IMG/VR virus record: IMGVR_UViG_3300025889_000335
Coordinates: 1 to 38,360 of that record
DNA: 38,360 nt
Direction: 5' to 3' (one strand)
Source: a virus
The notes under the pieces were generated by a model. That model did not search any database and was not told the DNA's origin. It was given only the letters and a program-made list of their open reading frames with translations. This document shows positions 1 to 9,075 of this stretch, piece after piece. Within the stretch, counting starts at the first letter, position 1. Every line of letters begins with the position of its first letter. Made by a program: the position numbers and the translations under genes.

Positions 1-149
1 AGTTCAATGGCGACATCCGCTATGACCAGCTGGCGGATGCCCGCAAGATGATCCGCGAGAATCCGTCCTCGCGACGCATCATCGTCACCGCCTGGAACCC
101 GCTGCAGACTGCGTACATGGTACTGCCCCCGTGCCACATCATGTTCCAG
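1..149. repeat. Contig-end overlap, left copy
   Basis: These 149 bases match 38212-38360 except at positions 8 and 23 (T here, C in the right copy). Both differences are synonymous (Asn and Tyr codons of the ThyA-family gene). The reading frame continues through the join, so the contig closes into a circle or represents a permuted genome. A natural short terminal repeat is less likely because it would split an essential-looking gene. Confidence 0.95.
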
Positions 150-512
150 TTCCACGTGATGGGCGGGGGGCTGCACATGACGGTCTACATGCGGTCGGTT
201 GACCTGTGCCTTGGCCTGCCGAGCGACGTGGTGCTGTACTACGCGCTGCTGGTCATCATGGCGCACGATACCGACTTGCCCGTCGGCTCGCTGACGTTCT
301 CGTTTGGCAATGCCCACGTGTATGTGGAGCATCTCAAGCAGTTGCCGGAACAGCTCAGCCGGCCGGTGCTCGAGGCCCCTGACTACGGCGTGGTCAGCAC
401 CAACGAGCACGGCTCCCCAATCACCAGCTTCATCGACCAGTTCACCCCCAGCAACATCCTGATTTCCAACTACGAACCTGCGGAGAAAATGACCTATGCC
501 CTTCTCGCGTAA
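1..512 (+). CDS. thyA: ThyA-family enzyme, C-terminal part (possible dCMP-specific)
   Basis: This is the distal part of a 284-residue thymidylate synthase family protein whose start lies at 37869; the reading frame enters at the TTC codon at position 3. Family enzymes transfer a one-carbon unit from methylene-tetrahydrofolate to C5 of a pyrimidine nucleotide. Visible, in full-length numbering: the SRR phosphate-binding motif (138-140), the catalytic Cys159 in LPPCH, the block MRSVDLCLGLPSD (178-190) and FGNAHVY (217-222). Asn177 of E. coli TS, which selects dUMP, aligns with Asp190 here (codon 225-227). Asp at this place is typical of dCMP hydroxymethylase, so the substrate may be dCMP. The gene overlaps the next by 17 nt. 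Family assignment is firm; substrate is inferred. Confidence 0.92.
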   Translation, partial: FNGDIRYDQLADARKMIRENPSSRRIIVTAWNPLQTAYMVLPPCHIMFQFHVMGGGLHMTVYMRSVDLCLGLPSDVVLYYALLVIMAHDTDLPVGSLTFSFGNAHVYVEHLKQLPEQLSRPVLEAPDYGVVSTNEHGSPITSFIDQFTPSNILISNYEPAEKMTYALLA

Positions 513-912
513 CGTGCAGCACGACATCTCGCGGTTTCAAACCGCGGTGCTCAACAACCAGTTCCCCCACAAGCCGCGGCTGCTGTCGCCGAAGTCCATG
601 TCGGACCAGCTGTCCCGCCTGGTGGAGGAGGTGGACGAAGTGCGCAGCGCGGTGCACGACGACAAGCTCACCGACCTGAACAAGATGATCGACATCACGG
701 ATGGGCTGATCGACCTGATGTACTTCGCCGCCGGCTGGCTGCACCAGATGGGTGTCCCCTTCAACAACGCCTGGGAAATCGTGCACAAGGCCAACATGCA
801 GAAAGTGGCGGGGCGCACGAACCGTGACCAGGACAACGATGCCGCCAAGCCCGCCGGTTGGGTCGACCCCAAGCTCGAGCTGGCGCGCATGATCGCGGAG
901 CTGCACAAGTGA
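496..912 (+). CDS. MazG/HisE-like all-alpha NTP pyrophosphohydrolase
   Basis: The 138-residue protein has the hallmarks of the all-alpha NTP pyrophosphohydrolase superfamily (MazG, HisE, dCTPase/dUTPase-like). There is an EEVDE metal-binding helix at residues 44-48, a second acidic helix with Asp66, Asp69 and Asp73, and a conserved HKANMQKV segment near 97-104. Such enzymes hydrolyse (d)NTPs to monophosphates and PPi. It starts inside the end of the ThyA-family gene and its TGA overlaps the GTG of the dCMP deaminase, so the three form one translationally coupled unit. In that context it could remove dCTP or dUTP and supply dCMP or dUMP. The exact substrate cannot be read from sequence. Confidence 0.8.
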   Translation: MPFSRNVQHDISRFQTAVLNNQFPHKPRLLSPKSMSDQLSRLVEEVDEVRSAVHDDKLTDLNKMIDITDGLIDLMYFAAGWLHQMGVPFNNAWEIVHKANMQKVAGRTNRDQDNDAAKPAGWVDPKLELARMIAELHK

Positions 913-1361
913 GCCGCGCCAAGGACTGGGACGGCGTCATGCTCGCCATGGCATTCAGCATGGCGCGCATGGCAACGTGCTGCAAGCTGAGCGTGGGGTG
1001 CATCCTGACCGATCGCACTGGTCGCGTGCTGAGCGCAGGGGTCAACGGGCCGGCGTCGGGGCGGCAGCACTGCACCGGCCAGTTAGGGGACCCCTTCGAC
1101 ATGTGCTACAAGCACTGCCAAGCAACGCATGCCGAGTCCAACGCGATCATCTCTTGCCACGCCCCTGCGCGCTACATCCGTACCTGCTACACGACCTGGT
1201 CTCCGTGCGTGCACTGCTGCAAGCAGTTGATCCAGACGGGCTGCACGCGCATCGTCTTTGCCCACGAGTCCCAGGAGCACGAGGAGGCGCGCGAATTCTG
1301 GATGCGCAGGGCCGGTGCGGAGAATCGGTCGTGGGAAAGGTTCGTTTCGAGCGCACCCTGA
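909..1361 (+). CDS. dCMP deaminase (Zn-dependent)
   Basis: The 150-residue protein is a deoxycytidylate deaminase, which converts dCMP to dUMP. Zinc ligands and catalytic Glu are in HAE (74-76) and PCVHC (99-103), the standard cytidine/dCMP deaminase signature. Extra Cys/His residues between about 55 and 70 may form a second metal site, as in T4-type enzymes. I chose the GTG at 909 because it overlaps the upstream TGA in a GTGA junction, and the protein family begins near this point; an upstream extension in frame would only translate the previous gene out of frame. It completes the nucleotide cluster with the ThyA-family enzyme and the pyrophosphohydrolase. Confidence 0.9.
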   Translation: MSRAKDWDGVMLAMAFSMARMATCCKLSVGCILTDRTGRVLSAGVNGPASGRQHCTGQLGDPFDMCYKHCQATHAESNAIISCHAPARYIRTCYTTWSPCVHCCKQLIQTGCTRIVFAHESQEHEEAREFWMRRAGAENRSWERFVSSAP

Positions 1362-1428
1362 GCGCGATACGGCCGCACGAAAGATGCGCACATCGCGACG
1401 AAAGTGATTCGGCGCGTACGTACATACG

Positions 1429-1437
1429 TGCTAAAAT
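1429..1437 (+). promoter_or_regulatory. Possible extended -10 promoter before the HicA-like gene
   Basis: TGCTAAAAT reads as an extended -10 element about 50 bp before the HicA-like start. No good -35 hexamer is visible. Immediately upstream, 1418-1428 (ACGTACATACG) also occurs on the opposite strand at 24566-24576 ahead of the late operon, so this could be a shared operator. The assignment is tentative. Confidence 0.35.
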
Positions 1438-1485
1438 GACTCGTGCGATGTGCGCAACTGTACGAAATACCTAAAGGAGACTGCC

Positions 1486-1698
1486 ATGGCCAGAGAAATC
1501 GATCAGCTGATCCGCGAGCTGGGACAAAACGGTTGGACAGCTGAAAGGACAAGGGGTCAGCATTACAAGCTGACCCACTCGTCTAGGCTGATTTACTTCT
1601 GCTCGGGCACAGCCAGCGACCGCCGCGCCATCAAGAACATCAGGGCGGACATCGCACGGCTGCTGACACGCGGCTACGTCAAGGGCTCAAGCCGGTAG
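1486..1698 (+). CDS. Orphan HicA-like RNA-binding protein/toxin
   Basis: The 70-residue basic protein resembles HicA toxins (dsRBD-like fold, mRNA interferases): an N-terminal helix (EIDQLIRELGQNG), then a strand carrying the typical G-x-H motif (RGQHYKLTH, residues 23-31), a second strand, and a C-terminal helix. The start at 1486 is supported by AAAGGAGA five bases upstream; a GTG at 1450 would lack this. No HicB-like antitoxin is encoded next to it. Its TAG abuts the stop of the convergent holin gene with no bases between. It may act on host mRNA or merely bind RNA; the family match is moderate. Confidence 0.65.
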   Translation: MAREIDQLIRELGQNGWTAERTRGQHYKLTHSSRLIYFCSGTASDRRAIKNIRADIARLLTRGYVKGSSR

Positions 1699-2100
1699 TT
1701 ACTTGCTCACGCCCTTGGCTTTCTCGAAGGTGCGCAGGCCACCAATGCCCAGCATGCCGGTGATGACGACCCACATCAGGTCCATGTTGATCGACGGCGG
1801 GGATGGCCACCCCTTCGAGGCGCCGTACCACACGAGCAGCGGTTGGATCACGGTGGCGTAGAGAAAGCCCACCGCGCCGAACCAGCCGAACGCGGGACGC
1901 CAGCCGGCAACCCAGATCGAGGGATGCGCGGCTTCCTTGGCGTTGATTTCCAGCTGCGAGAGAACTTGCTGAAGTTCCCCCGCCGCAGCTAGTTTGACCA
2001 GTTCCATCTCGGCCTTTTGCTGCTCCTCTTTGTTGGGCAGAAAGCGCCCGATGAGATCCTTACCGAATTCCAGGATGGGTGCGAGCAGGAGTGGGTTCAT
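1699..2100 (-). CDS. Holin, 3-TM GTA-type
   Basis: The 133-residue protein matches the three-transmembrane holin family first described from gene transfer agents. It has an amphipathic, charged N-terminal half with the segment EINAKEAAHPSIWVAGWRP near 63-81, then hydrophobic segments around 82-105 and 115-130. Holins permeabilise the inner membrane to release the endolysin. The ATG at 2100 overlaps the endolysin TGA (ATGA), so the two are translationally coupled. It is the last gene of the leftward late operon and ends exactly where the convergent HicA-like gene ends; no terminator separates them. Confidence 0.82.
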   Translation of the reverse strand: MNPLLLAPILEFGKDLIGRFLPNKEEQQKAEMELVKLAAAGELQQVLSQLEINAKEAAHPSIWVAGWRPAFGWFGAVGFLYATVIQPLLVWYGASKGWPSPPSINMDLMWVVITGMLGIGGLRTFEKAKGVSK

Positions 2101-2540
2101 GCGATTCCCTTCACATAGGTGGTCGGTTGGCCGGGGGTGAAGACGGCGGTCAGCACCATCTGACGCATGGCGGGGTGGAAGCTGATGTGCACCCACGTAC
2201 CTTCGTAGATCAACTGGTCGAACTTGAAGCTGCCGTTGATGATTTCCTCGCACACCTCCTTGGGGGTGTAGCCCTGGGCGGTGAAGTCGATGCACCAGCC
2301 AGACGAATGGCCATTGGTGCGCCCCGTGCCGCCCACCAGGCGGTCGACTTCAGGGGAGCGGTACCAGCTCGAGACGATGATCGGCGCGCCAAGCGCGTCG
2401 CGCACCAGCTCGAGATGCTCGGCCGCCAACTTCATGTTGACCAGCGTCTGCTCGTCGGGCTGGTTGTCAAGCCCGTGGCGCGCCGCCGTCTGGCTGACGG
2501 TTGCCTCCTGCAGACTGAAGTGCTTCGACAGTTCGCTCAT
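2097..2540 (-). CDS. Endolysin, M15 family peptidase
   Basis: The 147-residue protein is an M15-type zinc peptidase that would cut peptide bonds in peptidoglycan. Its metal site is visible as H78-x2-G-x3-D85 (GHSSGWCID) and H118 (WVHISF), with Glu113 placed to be catalytic. No signal peptide or wall-binding domain is present, so export depends on the holin. The ATG at 2540 was chosen over longer in-frame readings because the family domain begins within the first residues (FSLQEA). It lies between a four-TM protein and the holin in a lysis cassette. Confidence 0.88.
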   Translation of the reverse strand: MSELSKHFSLQEATVSQTAARHGLDNQPDEQTLVNMKLAAEHLELVRDALGAPIIVSSWYRSPEVDRLVGGTGRTNGHSSGWCIDFTAQGYTPKEVCEEIINGSFKFDQLIYEGTWVHISFHPAMRQMVLTAVFTPGQPTTYVKGIA

Positions 2541-2551
2541 TGCGCAATCCC

Positions 2552-2956
2552 TTATGACAGGTAGTACAACACACACGCGGTCAGCACCCACAGCACCACC
2601 GCCGCCAGCACCGCCTCGCGCCACGCAGCAGACTGATACACGATCCGACACCACGCTGCGGCAGCGGTCAGCGCGCCCGCGAGGATCATCACCTTGAAGG
2701 GCATCACCATCGCAGGGGAAAACCCGACGCGGTTGTACAACTCGCGGCTGATGCGCCCGGTGCCGTACAGGATATTTTCCCCGACATCTGCGGCGAGCAG
2801 GAGGACGAGCGCCGCCCACAGCAGATGCTTGTCCGGGTCGAACTCACCGCGGAACACGATGCGAGTCAGCGATGATCCGAAGCGCCACACAGCGAGGCCC
2901 GCCATCACGACGACCGGGACGTAGATCGCATTGAGGAAGATGTGCTCGATGTTCAT
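2552..2956 (-). CDS. Four-TM membrane protein of the lysis cassette
   Basis: The 134-residue protein has four predicted membrane segments at about 7-26, 44-65, 81-107 and 113-133, and little soluble sequence. I do not recognise the family. Its ATG overlaps the TGA of a short TTG-start gene (ATGA), and the endolysin follows 11 bases later, so it belongs to the lysis cassette. It could be a second holin, an antiholin or another membrane accessory; nothing in the sequence decides between these. Confidence 0.7.
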   Translation of the reverse strand: MNIEHIFLNAIYVPVVVMAGLAVWRFGSSLTRIVFRGEFDPDKHLLWAALVLLLAADVGENILYGTGRISRELYNRVGFSPAMVMPFKVMILAGALTAAAAWCRIVYQSAAWREAVLAAVVLWVLTACVLYYLS

Positions 2957-3126
2957 TTTCTCGTCTTCACCTCATTCGATACGGAACAGGTCAGGCGTTG
3001 CAGCGCGCATTGCAACCGCTGGTCCGCCTCCTTGCGCGACACGCGCGGGCTTCGCCTGTCCTCCTGCGGCTCACGTGCCGCACTCGTGCGTCGGTCGAAT
3101 ACCCACTTGCGTAGCCACCCAATCAA
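2953..3126 (-). CDS. Short TTG-start protein in the lysis cassette
   Basis: This 57-residue frame fills the gap between two lysis-region genes. It begins with TTG at 3126-3124, five bases after a perfect AGGAGG (3137-3132). The TTG overlaps the upstream TGA (TTGA), and its own TGA overlaps the next ATG (ATGA). The protein starts MIGWLRKWVFDRRT and is rich in Arg, Lys and Glu; it has two cysteines, no signal peptide, lipobox or membrane segment. Function is unknown. The gapless coupling on both sides and ideal ribosome site are the case for translation. Confidence 0.62.
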   Translation of the reverse strand: MIGWLRKWVFDRRTSAAREPQEDRRSPRVSRKEADQRLQCALQRLTCSVSNEVKTRK

Positions 3127-3359
3127 GGTTGCCTCCTAGTGCGATCCAGTTCGGTCAACGCATCCTCGATGCGCTCGAACGTCGTCTTACGTTCCTCGAC
3201 TGACTTCGCGAGCGCGGTGATAGCTTCCGCAAGTTCAAGCTTCGCCTTGATGTCGTTGTCGTAGCGATCGAGGATGAACTTGCCGAGGTAGAACGCGAGT
3301 ACCCACCCGAGCGCGAGTGGCCCGTACGTTGTCAGAAGAGAAGTGAGTGCGGGGTCCAT
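3123..3359 (-). CDS. Single-TM, coiled-coil lysis-region protein (i-spanin-like?)
   Basis: The 78-residue protein has one membrane segment (about 11-30) followed by a long charged helix (about 35-75) with coiled-coil character. This architecture fits an inner-membrane spanin or a type III-like holin, and the gene sits at the head of the lysis cassette. No partner outer-membrane lipoprotein with a lipobox is evident next to it, so the spanin reading is not secure. The ATG at 3359 follows the upstream TGA by three bases, with AAGGG nearby as ribosome site. Confidence 0.65.
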   Translation of the reverse strand: MDPALTSLLTTYGPLALGWVLAFYLGKFILDRYDNDIKAKLELAEAITALAKSVEERKTTFERIEDALTELDRTRRQP

Positions 3360-3362
3360 CGT

Positions 3363-3725
3363 TCAGCCCTTGTCGTTGTCGGCAAATGGACGGAACGACA
3401 GATGGCACGCTTGCGACCCGACGTACACCTCTGCCTGGTCGATGAACTTCTTGTAGTTGTCGGAGTCCACGCCGTACAACTTGAAACCGCAGTAGCCTGA
3501 CTTGCGCATGAAGTCCGGCCAGCGCCACGCGACGAACACCATCACGGGTAGCCGTGCGCGGATGACTTTACGCGGCGGCTTTGCGGGATCGAACCACGTC
3601 CCGCCAATGATGTCGAGGAAGTCTCCGCGATAAACGCGCACGACGAAACGCCGCCCGCCCGGTTCTAGCACCGGATCGGTGAGCGGGCGCTCGGGGTCGT
3701 TGCGGTAGATGACATCGACGTTCAC
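3363..3725 (-). CDS. Conserved-looking hypothetical protein
   Basis: The 120-residue protein is of unknown function. It is a mixed soluble protein with many aromatic residues (FVAWRWPDF near 64-72) and two cysteines, with no membrane segment. The GTG at 3725 overlaps the TGA of the preceding gene in a GTGA junction. It lies between the tail-fibre accessory gene and the lysis cassette, so it is probably expressed late. Confidence 0.65.
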   Translation of the reverse strand: MNVDVIYRNDPERPLTDPVLEPGGRRFVVRVYRGDFLDIIGGTWFDPAKPPRKVIRARLPVMVFVAWRWPDFMRKSGYCGFKLYGVDSDNYKKFIDQAEVYVGSQACHLSFRPFADNDKG

Positions 3726-4018
3726 TTGAGGAGCCTCGCACGCCGCTCTGCCTGCGCCGCCTTGTGCGCCGCGATGCGCGCGGTGTCGCCGTCGAGCAGC
3801 GCGCGGATTGCCTTCATGTCGGCCATGTCCATCTCGTGCTGCACCGTGGAGTTGTGCCGCGCCTTCGCGTCCGCCTCCAACACCGCCGCGTCGTGCAGCG
3901 ATTCCAGCGCGGGCAGCGCGTCGCCCGCGAGTTCGACCTCGCCCTCGGCCAGCGTGTAGCCATCCGGCACGAAGCGCAGATCGCTCGCGCGGCCGTTGAC
4001 CTTCTTGTAAACGATCAT
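3722..4018 (-). CDS. Small protein after the tail fibre, possible fibre accessory
   Basis: The 98-residue protein has a short beta-rich start (MIVYKKVNGRASDLRFVPDGYTLAEGE region) and a long alanine-rich charged helix. Small proteins with a PDGYTLAEGE-like motif often sit directly after tail fibres and may assist fibre assembly. The ATG at 4018 overlaps the tail-fibre TGA by one base (TGATG), with GGAGG six bases upstream; longer upstream readings have no ribosome site. Function is inferred from position only. Confidence 0.6.
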   Translation of the reverse strand: MIVYKKVNGRASDLRFVPDGYTLAEGEVELAGDALPALESLHDAAVLEADAKARHNSTVQHEMDMADMKAIRALLDGDTARIAAHKAAQAERRARLLK

Positions 4019-5850
4019 CACTGACCTCCGATTGGCAGGGTGAAGCTCAGCGCATACACGCTCAGAGACGCAGAGGACACAGATCCTCCGTTCGTGAGTT
4101 GGTAAATGATGTTCTGCCCTTCGTTCGGGAGCCATCCCGCTACGCTATCTAAGTCCGTGTCGGAACCGAATCCGCAGTACGGATGCGCGGTGAGGATGGC
4201 CTGTCCAGTCACGATCTTCAGCGCGGCGGTGCTCTGCGCGGCACCGGCGCCAGACACCAGCGTATGCTCTGCCTCGACTTGCACCAAGCCAGCTATGGAA
4301 GGGACAAACGACGTGGTTGCAATGTTTGCTTCCGACGTACTTGATCCACCAGAGAGCAGCGTTTGCCTTTCGACGTACTGGACTACATTGCCAAACTGCC
4401 GATACGGGATGAAGTTGCTGCTCCCGTTGTTGCGAACGGCCGTCACCAGCGCCTTGAACGTGTAGCCGCTCGGGAGCGTCGGTGCGCTCGCCGACGTGCT
4501 GGCGACACCGCACACGGTTCCGTCCGCCTTCGCCAGCACCCACCCGTAGTACCAAGTGTTCGACGCCTCCGATCCGGTGTCGAGGCCGTTCGCGCCGGAC
4601 ACCGCCATGTCCACCGTGACGCTGACGTTGCGTAGCTTCATCGAGAAGCCGCCCGCATCGGTCACGATCAGCTCGTCCGCCGTGATGTCGAACTTGCTGT
4701 TCGGCGTCGCGGAGTTGGTGCGCGCGGCGATGTTGCGCCCGACCGCCGAGGGCGTCCCGCTGCTGGCCGAGTAGATCAGTTGCAGCTTCGTGCCGTCGTG
4801 CGAGACGAACACGTATGTCGTCGTCGTTCCGGCAGTCGGGTTCGGCTGCGGCACAACCGCGCTGTTGACCCCGACGTAGTTCGACCCGAAGGTGATCGTG
4901 CGCCCCCCGGTGCCGTCCTGCGTGACGTTCAGGATGTAGGTTCGCCCGCGCTTCTGCCCCGAGGGGTTGTCGAGCGTGCGGTTGCCACCGATAGTCCAAT
5001 TGCCGACGTGCGCGGTCGCCACGCTCCAGGCGACGTTTGCGCCGTCCGTGAGCGTCTGCGCCGTGCTGGCGGCGATCTTGGGGTCGGTGACGGCATCCGC
5101 GTCGATCTGCGACGTGCCGACCGTATCCAGCATGGCCAAGTCACCCAGGCCAAGCTGCCCCACAGCAGCGGCTACCGACGCAGCCATGGTAAAGGGCGCC
5201 ATGGCGGAGGACACAGCCCCCGTGTTCATCCGCCACCGAGCAGAGGTGGCGTCGTACACCAGGCGCACCGACATGTCGGGGCCCAGCACTAGGTCCGCCG
5301 GCAGCGCGAAGCGGTTGGCGGCGGTGGAGGACGCGTCATCGTCCTTGAGCGTCAACGTGGTGGAGCCGATGTAGTGGATGTCGATCACGCGCCCCGTCGT
5401 GCCACCGGCAAGGCCGGTCAGATTACGCGCGGCGTCCGTATCCAGGCGCAGCATGGACGCGGTGCTGAAGTTGGCCGGAGCGTAGTCGTTCTGGTTGGAC
5501 GTGATCTGCGCCGGCGACAACGGCGTGAGCCTGTAGCTGAACAGGGTCACGCCATTGTCGGAGAAGTTGAGCTGCTCCACGCTGCCGACGGATGCCGACC
5601 AGTTGTCCGCACTGTTGCGGAAGAAGCCGTTATTGGCGTCGCTGGAGAATTGCACCCCAGGGGACGCGGCGCTGCCGTCCACGATCTTGAGAGCGGCGGT
5701 CATCGCGCCACGCCCGCCGCGATCCAACGAATTGGTAAGCTCGTTGGCCAGATCGTCGCGGGTATCGTTTTCGTCCGCGGAATCGATCGTCGTGTTGGTG
5801 ACGACAGGCGGGTTGGGTAGCGAGTAAACACCCGAAGAGTTGCGGGGCAT
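4018..5850 (-). CDS. Tail fibre/spike protein
   Basis: The 610-residue protein is rich in Ser, Thr, Gly, Asn and Ala, with low-complexity beta-strand-like repeats typical of trimeric fibres. The N-terminus (residues 1-60, with TIDSADENDTRDDLANELTNSLDRGG-type sequence) resembles the virion-attachment part of podovirus fibres. The distal half would bind the host surface. It begins eight bases after the internal virion protein, with AGGAG six bases before ATG. It is the last large structural gene before lysis. No S74 or pectate-lyase domain is visible in it. Confidence 0.82.
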   Translation of the reverse strand: MPRNSSGVYSLPNPPVVTNTTIDSADENDTRDDLANELTNSLDRGGRGAMTAALKIVDGSAASPGVQFSSDANNGFFRNSADNWSASVGSVEQLNFSDNGVTLFSYRLTPLSPAQITSNQNDYAPANFSTASMLRLDTDAARNLTGLAGGTTGRVIDIHYIGSTTLTLKDDDASSTAANRFALPADLVLGPDMSVRLVYDATSARWRMNTGAVSSAMAPFTMAASVAAAVGQLGLGDLAMLDTVGTSQIDADAVTDPKIAASTAQTLTDGANVAWSVATAHVGNWTIGGNRTLDNPSGQKRGRTYILNVTQDGTGGRTITFGSNYVGVNSAVVPQPNPTAGTTTTYVFVSHDGTKLQLIYSASSGTPSAVGRNIAARTNSATPNSKFDITADELIVTDAGGFSMKLRNVSVTVDMAVSGANGLDTGSEASNTWYYGWVLAKADGTVCGVASTSASAPTLPSGYTFKALVTAVRNNGSSNFIPYRQFGNVVQYVERQTLLSGGSSTSEANIATTSFVPSIAGLVQVEAEHTLVSGAGAAQSTAALKIVTGQAILTAHPYCGFGSDTDLDSVAGWLPNEGQNIIYQLTNGGSVSSASLSVYALSFTLPIGGQ

Positions 5851-5858
5851 GTCGTCTC

Positions 5859-7520
5859 CTATTGCGCTTCAAGCGCCGCTTCACGGCCGGCAATCGCGCC
5901 AGCCTCGTTGATGGAACCCGCACGACGGGTGAGCAGGTCGGCAAGACGTTGCTGAATGCCAAGGCGACCGGTCAGTGCGCCCTGGCCAGTCTTGGTGCCC
6001 AGCAGCGTGTGTGCCAGGATGCCCATGGGAATGCTTGCAGGCCCCACAAGCGCCGACGACCCCGTCAGTAGTGCGGTCCTTGCCGCGGCACCCAGACCGC
6101 CTGGGTCCTTGGTGATGAGCGGCTCCGCCATGGCGGCAAGGTGCCGCATCTCTTCATCGCCGCGCTTGATGGCTACGCGACCCAGTTGCTCGGGGGTGAA
6201 CTCCCCGCGGGAGCCGGCCTTGTTGGCCGCCGCGTCCAGTGTGCTGAGCCGGGCATACGGCGCACGTAGGTCGTTCAGCTCCTGGCCCACGCGAGGGAAG
6301 CGGCGGGAAATGAAGTTGTACACCTCGTCGGCGGCGGAGGTCAGCGCTCCGCCCTTCACGTTCTCGTCGATCAGATCCGAGCGCTGCGCCTTGTTACCCA
6401 GTTGACGCAGGTCGGATTGCGCGCGGAACAGTGCCGGCACGTCCATGGTGGGCGGCAGCAGCCCGGTAGCCGGGTCCTTGGCACGACCATAGATGTGGGC
6501 CTCGATCAGATTGCGGGCTTGCTGCCGTGCGGCCTCTGTCATGCCGCGGGCGGGGTCCAGCACTATGGTGTCGAGGGCACGCTTGAGCACTGCGGTGGGC
6601 CGGATGGCGCGGCCACCGAGAAGCTGGTCGTACCTGTGACCCACATCGGTGTGCACCTGGTCCAGCATGTCGGCAAACGTACGATCGCCAGCACGCGCAG
6701 GCATCGGCACGCCCGCGTTCTCCGTCATTTCGCGGAGAGGCATGTCGCGGAAGCCGGCGCGAGCGGCGTCGCGCTGGGCCTTGACACCGGCGCCAAGACC
6801 TGGAACGCTGGCGGCGGACTCCTCCACAAACCGCACAAGGCGACCCGCCCAGGAATTCGGATCGGCGGCCATGCCTGCGGTGAGCGGCACGCCACCTTGC
6901 ATGAGGGCGTCGGAGTCGGCGTGGTGCACTGACCGCAACGGATTGGCAAGACGGCTGAGCACGCGGGACAGGACCTGCTGCCCCACCGCGCCGCCAACGG
7001 CACCGATGGCAGCGGACTTGGCGTGGTCGGTGGGCGCGGTCATGGCACCACCCGCGGCACCTGTGCCCATGGCCGCGATTACGGGGCGCACTGCACGCTG
7101 CGCCATTGGGAGGAACTGCGCCGCCTTGAGCCCCACGCCGCCAATACCTGCGGTGCCAGCCACGTCGCCGACCAGTTCACCCGCGAAGCCCGCTGCGCCC
7201 TTTGCGTCGCTGCGCATCTGCTTGGCGGCATCGGGCATGCGCTCGATGTACTGCGAAACAGGGTTGTCACCGCCACCCAACGTGCGCACCAGCGCACGCG
7301 GCGCAGCGGTTTGCAAGTTGATGATGTTGCTGCCAAGGCTGCCGACGGAACCAACCACGCCCTTGGCAAAGTTGCCCCCTGCCTCCAGCACCTTGTCGCC
7401 CATGGTCTGCGGCGGGGGGAGTGCGCTGATGCGACGGGCGAGCTCCGTCGCGCCTTCCGCGTCGCCGGCTGCATCGGCGTTGCGGAGTGCTTGCACGAGT
7501 TGTTCGCGGGTGGCCGCCAT
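5859..7520 (-). CDS. Internal virion (ejection) protein, 553 aa
   Basis: The protein opens with a motif common to podovirus internal virion proteins (REQLVQALRNADAAGDAEGA, residues 5-24). This is followed by a Gly/Ala-rich stretch of hydrophobic helices (about 40-200) that could insert into membranes, then a helical Arg-rich region. Such proteins sit in the capsid around the portal and are injected to form a DNA conduit. The ATG follows a GGAGG that overlaps the end of the previous gene. Assignment rests on order and composition. Confidence 0.7.
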   Translation of the reverse strand: MAATREQLVQALRNADAAGDAEGATELARRISALPPPQTMGDKVLEAGGNFAKGVVGSVGSLGSNIINLQTAAPRALVRTLGGGDNPVSQYIERMPDAAKQMRSDAKGAAGFAGELVGDVAGTAGIGGVGLKAAQFLPMAQRAVRPVIAAMGTGAAGGAMTAPTDHAKSAAIGAVGGAVGQQVLSRVLSRLANPLRSVHHADSDALMQGGVPLTAGMAADPNSWAGRLVRFVEESAASVPGLGAGVKAQRDAARAGFRDMPLREMTENAGVPMPARAGDRTFADMLDQVHTDVGHRYDQLLGGRAIRPTAVLKRALDTIVLDPARGMTEAARQQARNLIEAHIYGRAKDPATGLLPPTMDVPALFRAQSDLRQLGNKAQRSDLIDENVKGGALTSAADEVYNFISRRFPRVGQELNDLRAPYARLSTLDAAANKAGSRGEFTPEQLGRVAIKRGDEEMRHLAAMAEPLITKDPGGLGAAARTALLTGSSALVGPASIPMGILAHTLLGTKTGQGALTGRLGIQQRLADLLTRRAGSINEAGAIAGREAALEAQ

Positions 7521-7521
7521 G

Positions 7522-8688
<1,167 letters not shown>

Positions 8689-8697
8689 TGCCCCTCC

Positions 8698-9075
8698 TTA
8701 CCACTCGATGGGAAGCCCGTCACCCGTTGCAGGGCTTGCCGGCATCGCAGGCTGCGCAGCACCCTGCGCCGCGTTGAAGAAACTGCCACGGTTTGCCCGC
8801 TGCATCTCCCGCAGCTTGTCCTTCGCCGACTTGTTCTTGGCGTACATGCTGCCGCCCATGTAGCCCTGCACGCCCTTTCCCAAGGCGTACGCCGCACCCC
8901 CTAGGGCGGTGGTGGGGCCGCGGTTGAACTCCATGGCGCCCTTGGTCAGCGAGTCGGCCATCGCGATTTGCTTGTCCAGGTCGCGCCCCTCGTCTTCGGC
9001 GGTGGAAAGTTGCAGCATTGCCTGCAGCAACTCGGGCGGCACCGGTTTGTTGGGATCGAAAGTTCCGTTTGCCAT
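8698..9075 (-). CDS. Small virion-operon protein
   Basis: The 125-residue protein has a helical N-terminal half (PPELLQAMLQLSTAEDEGRD) and a central Gly-rich hydrophobic stretch (ALGGAAYALGKGVQGYMGG). Between the S74-domain protein and the internal virion proteins, it may be a small internal or tail-tip component. I prefer the ATG at 9075 (TGATG overlap with the upstream gene, GGAGG six bases before) to the GTG one codon earlier. Function is otherwise unknown. Confidence 0.62.
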   Translation of the reverse strand: MANGTFDPNKPVPPELLQAMLQLSTAEDEGRDLDKQIAMADSLTKGAMEFNRGPTTALGGAAYALGKGVQGYMGGSMYAKNKSAKDKLREMQRANRGSFFNAAQGAAQPAMPASPATGDGLPIEW

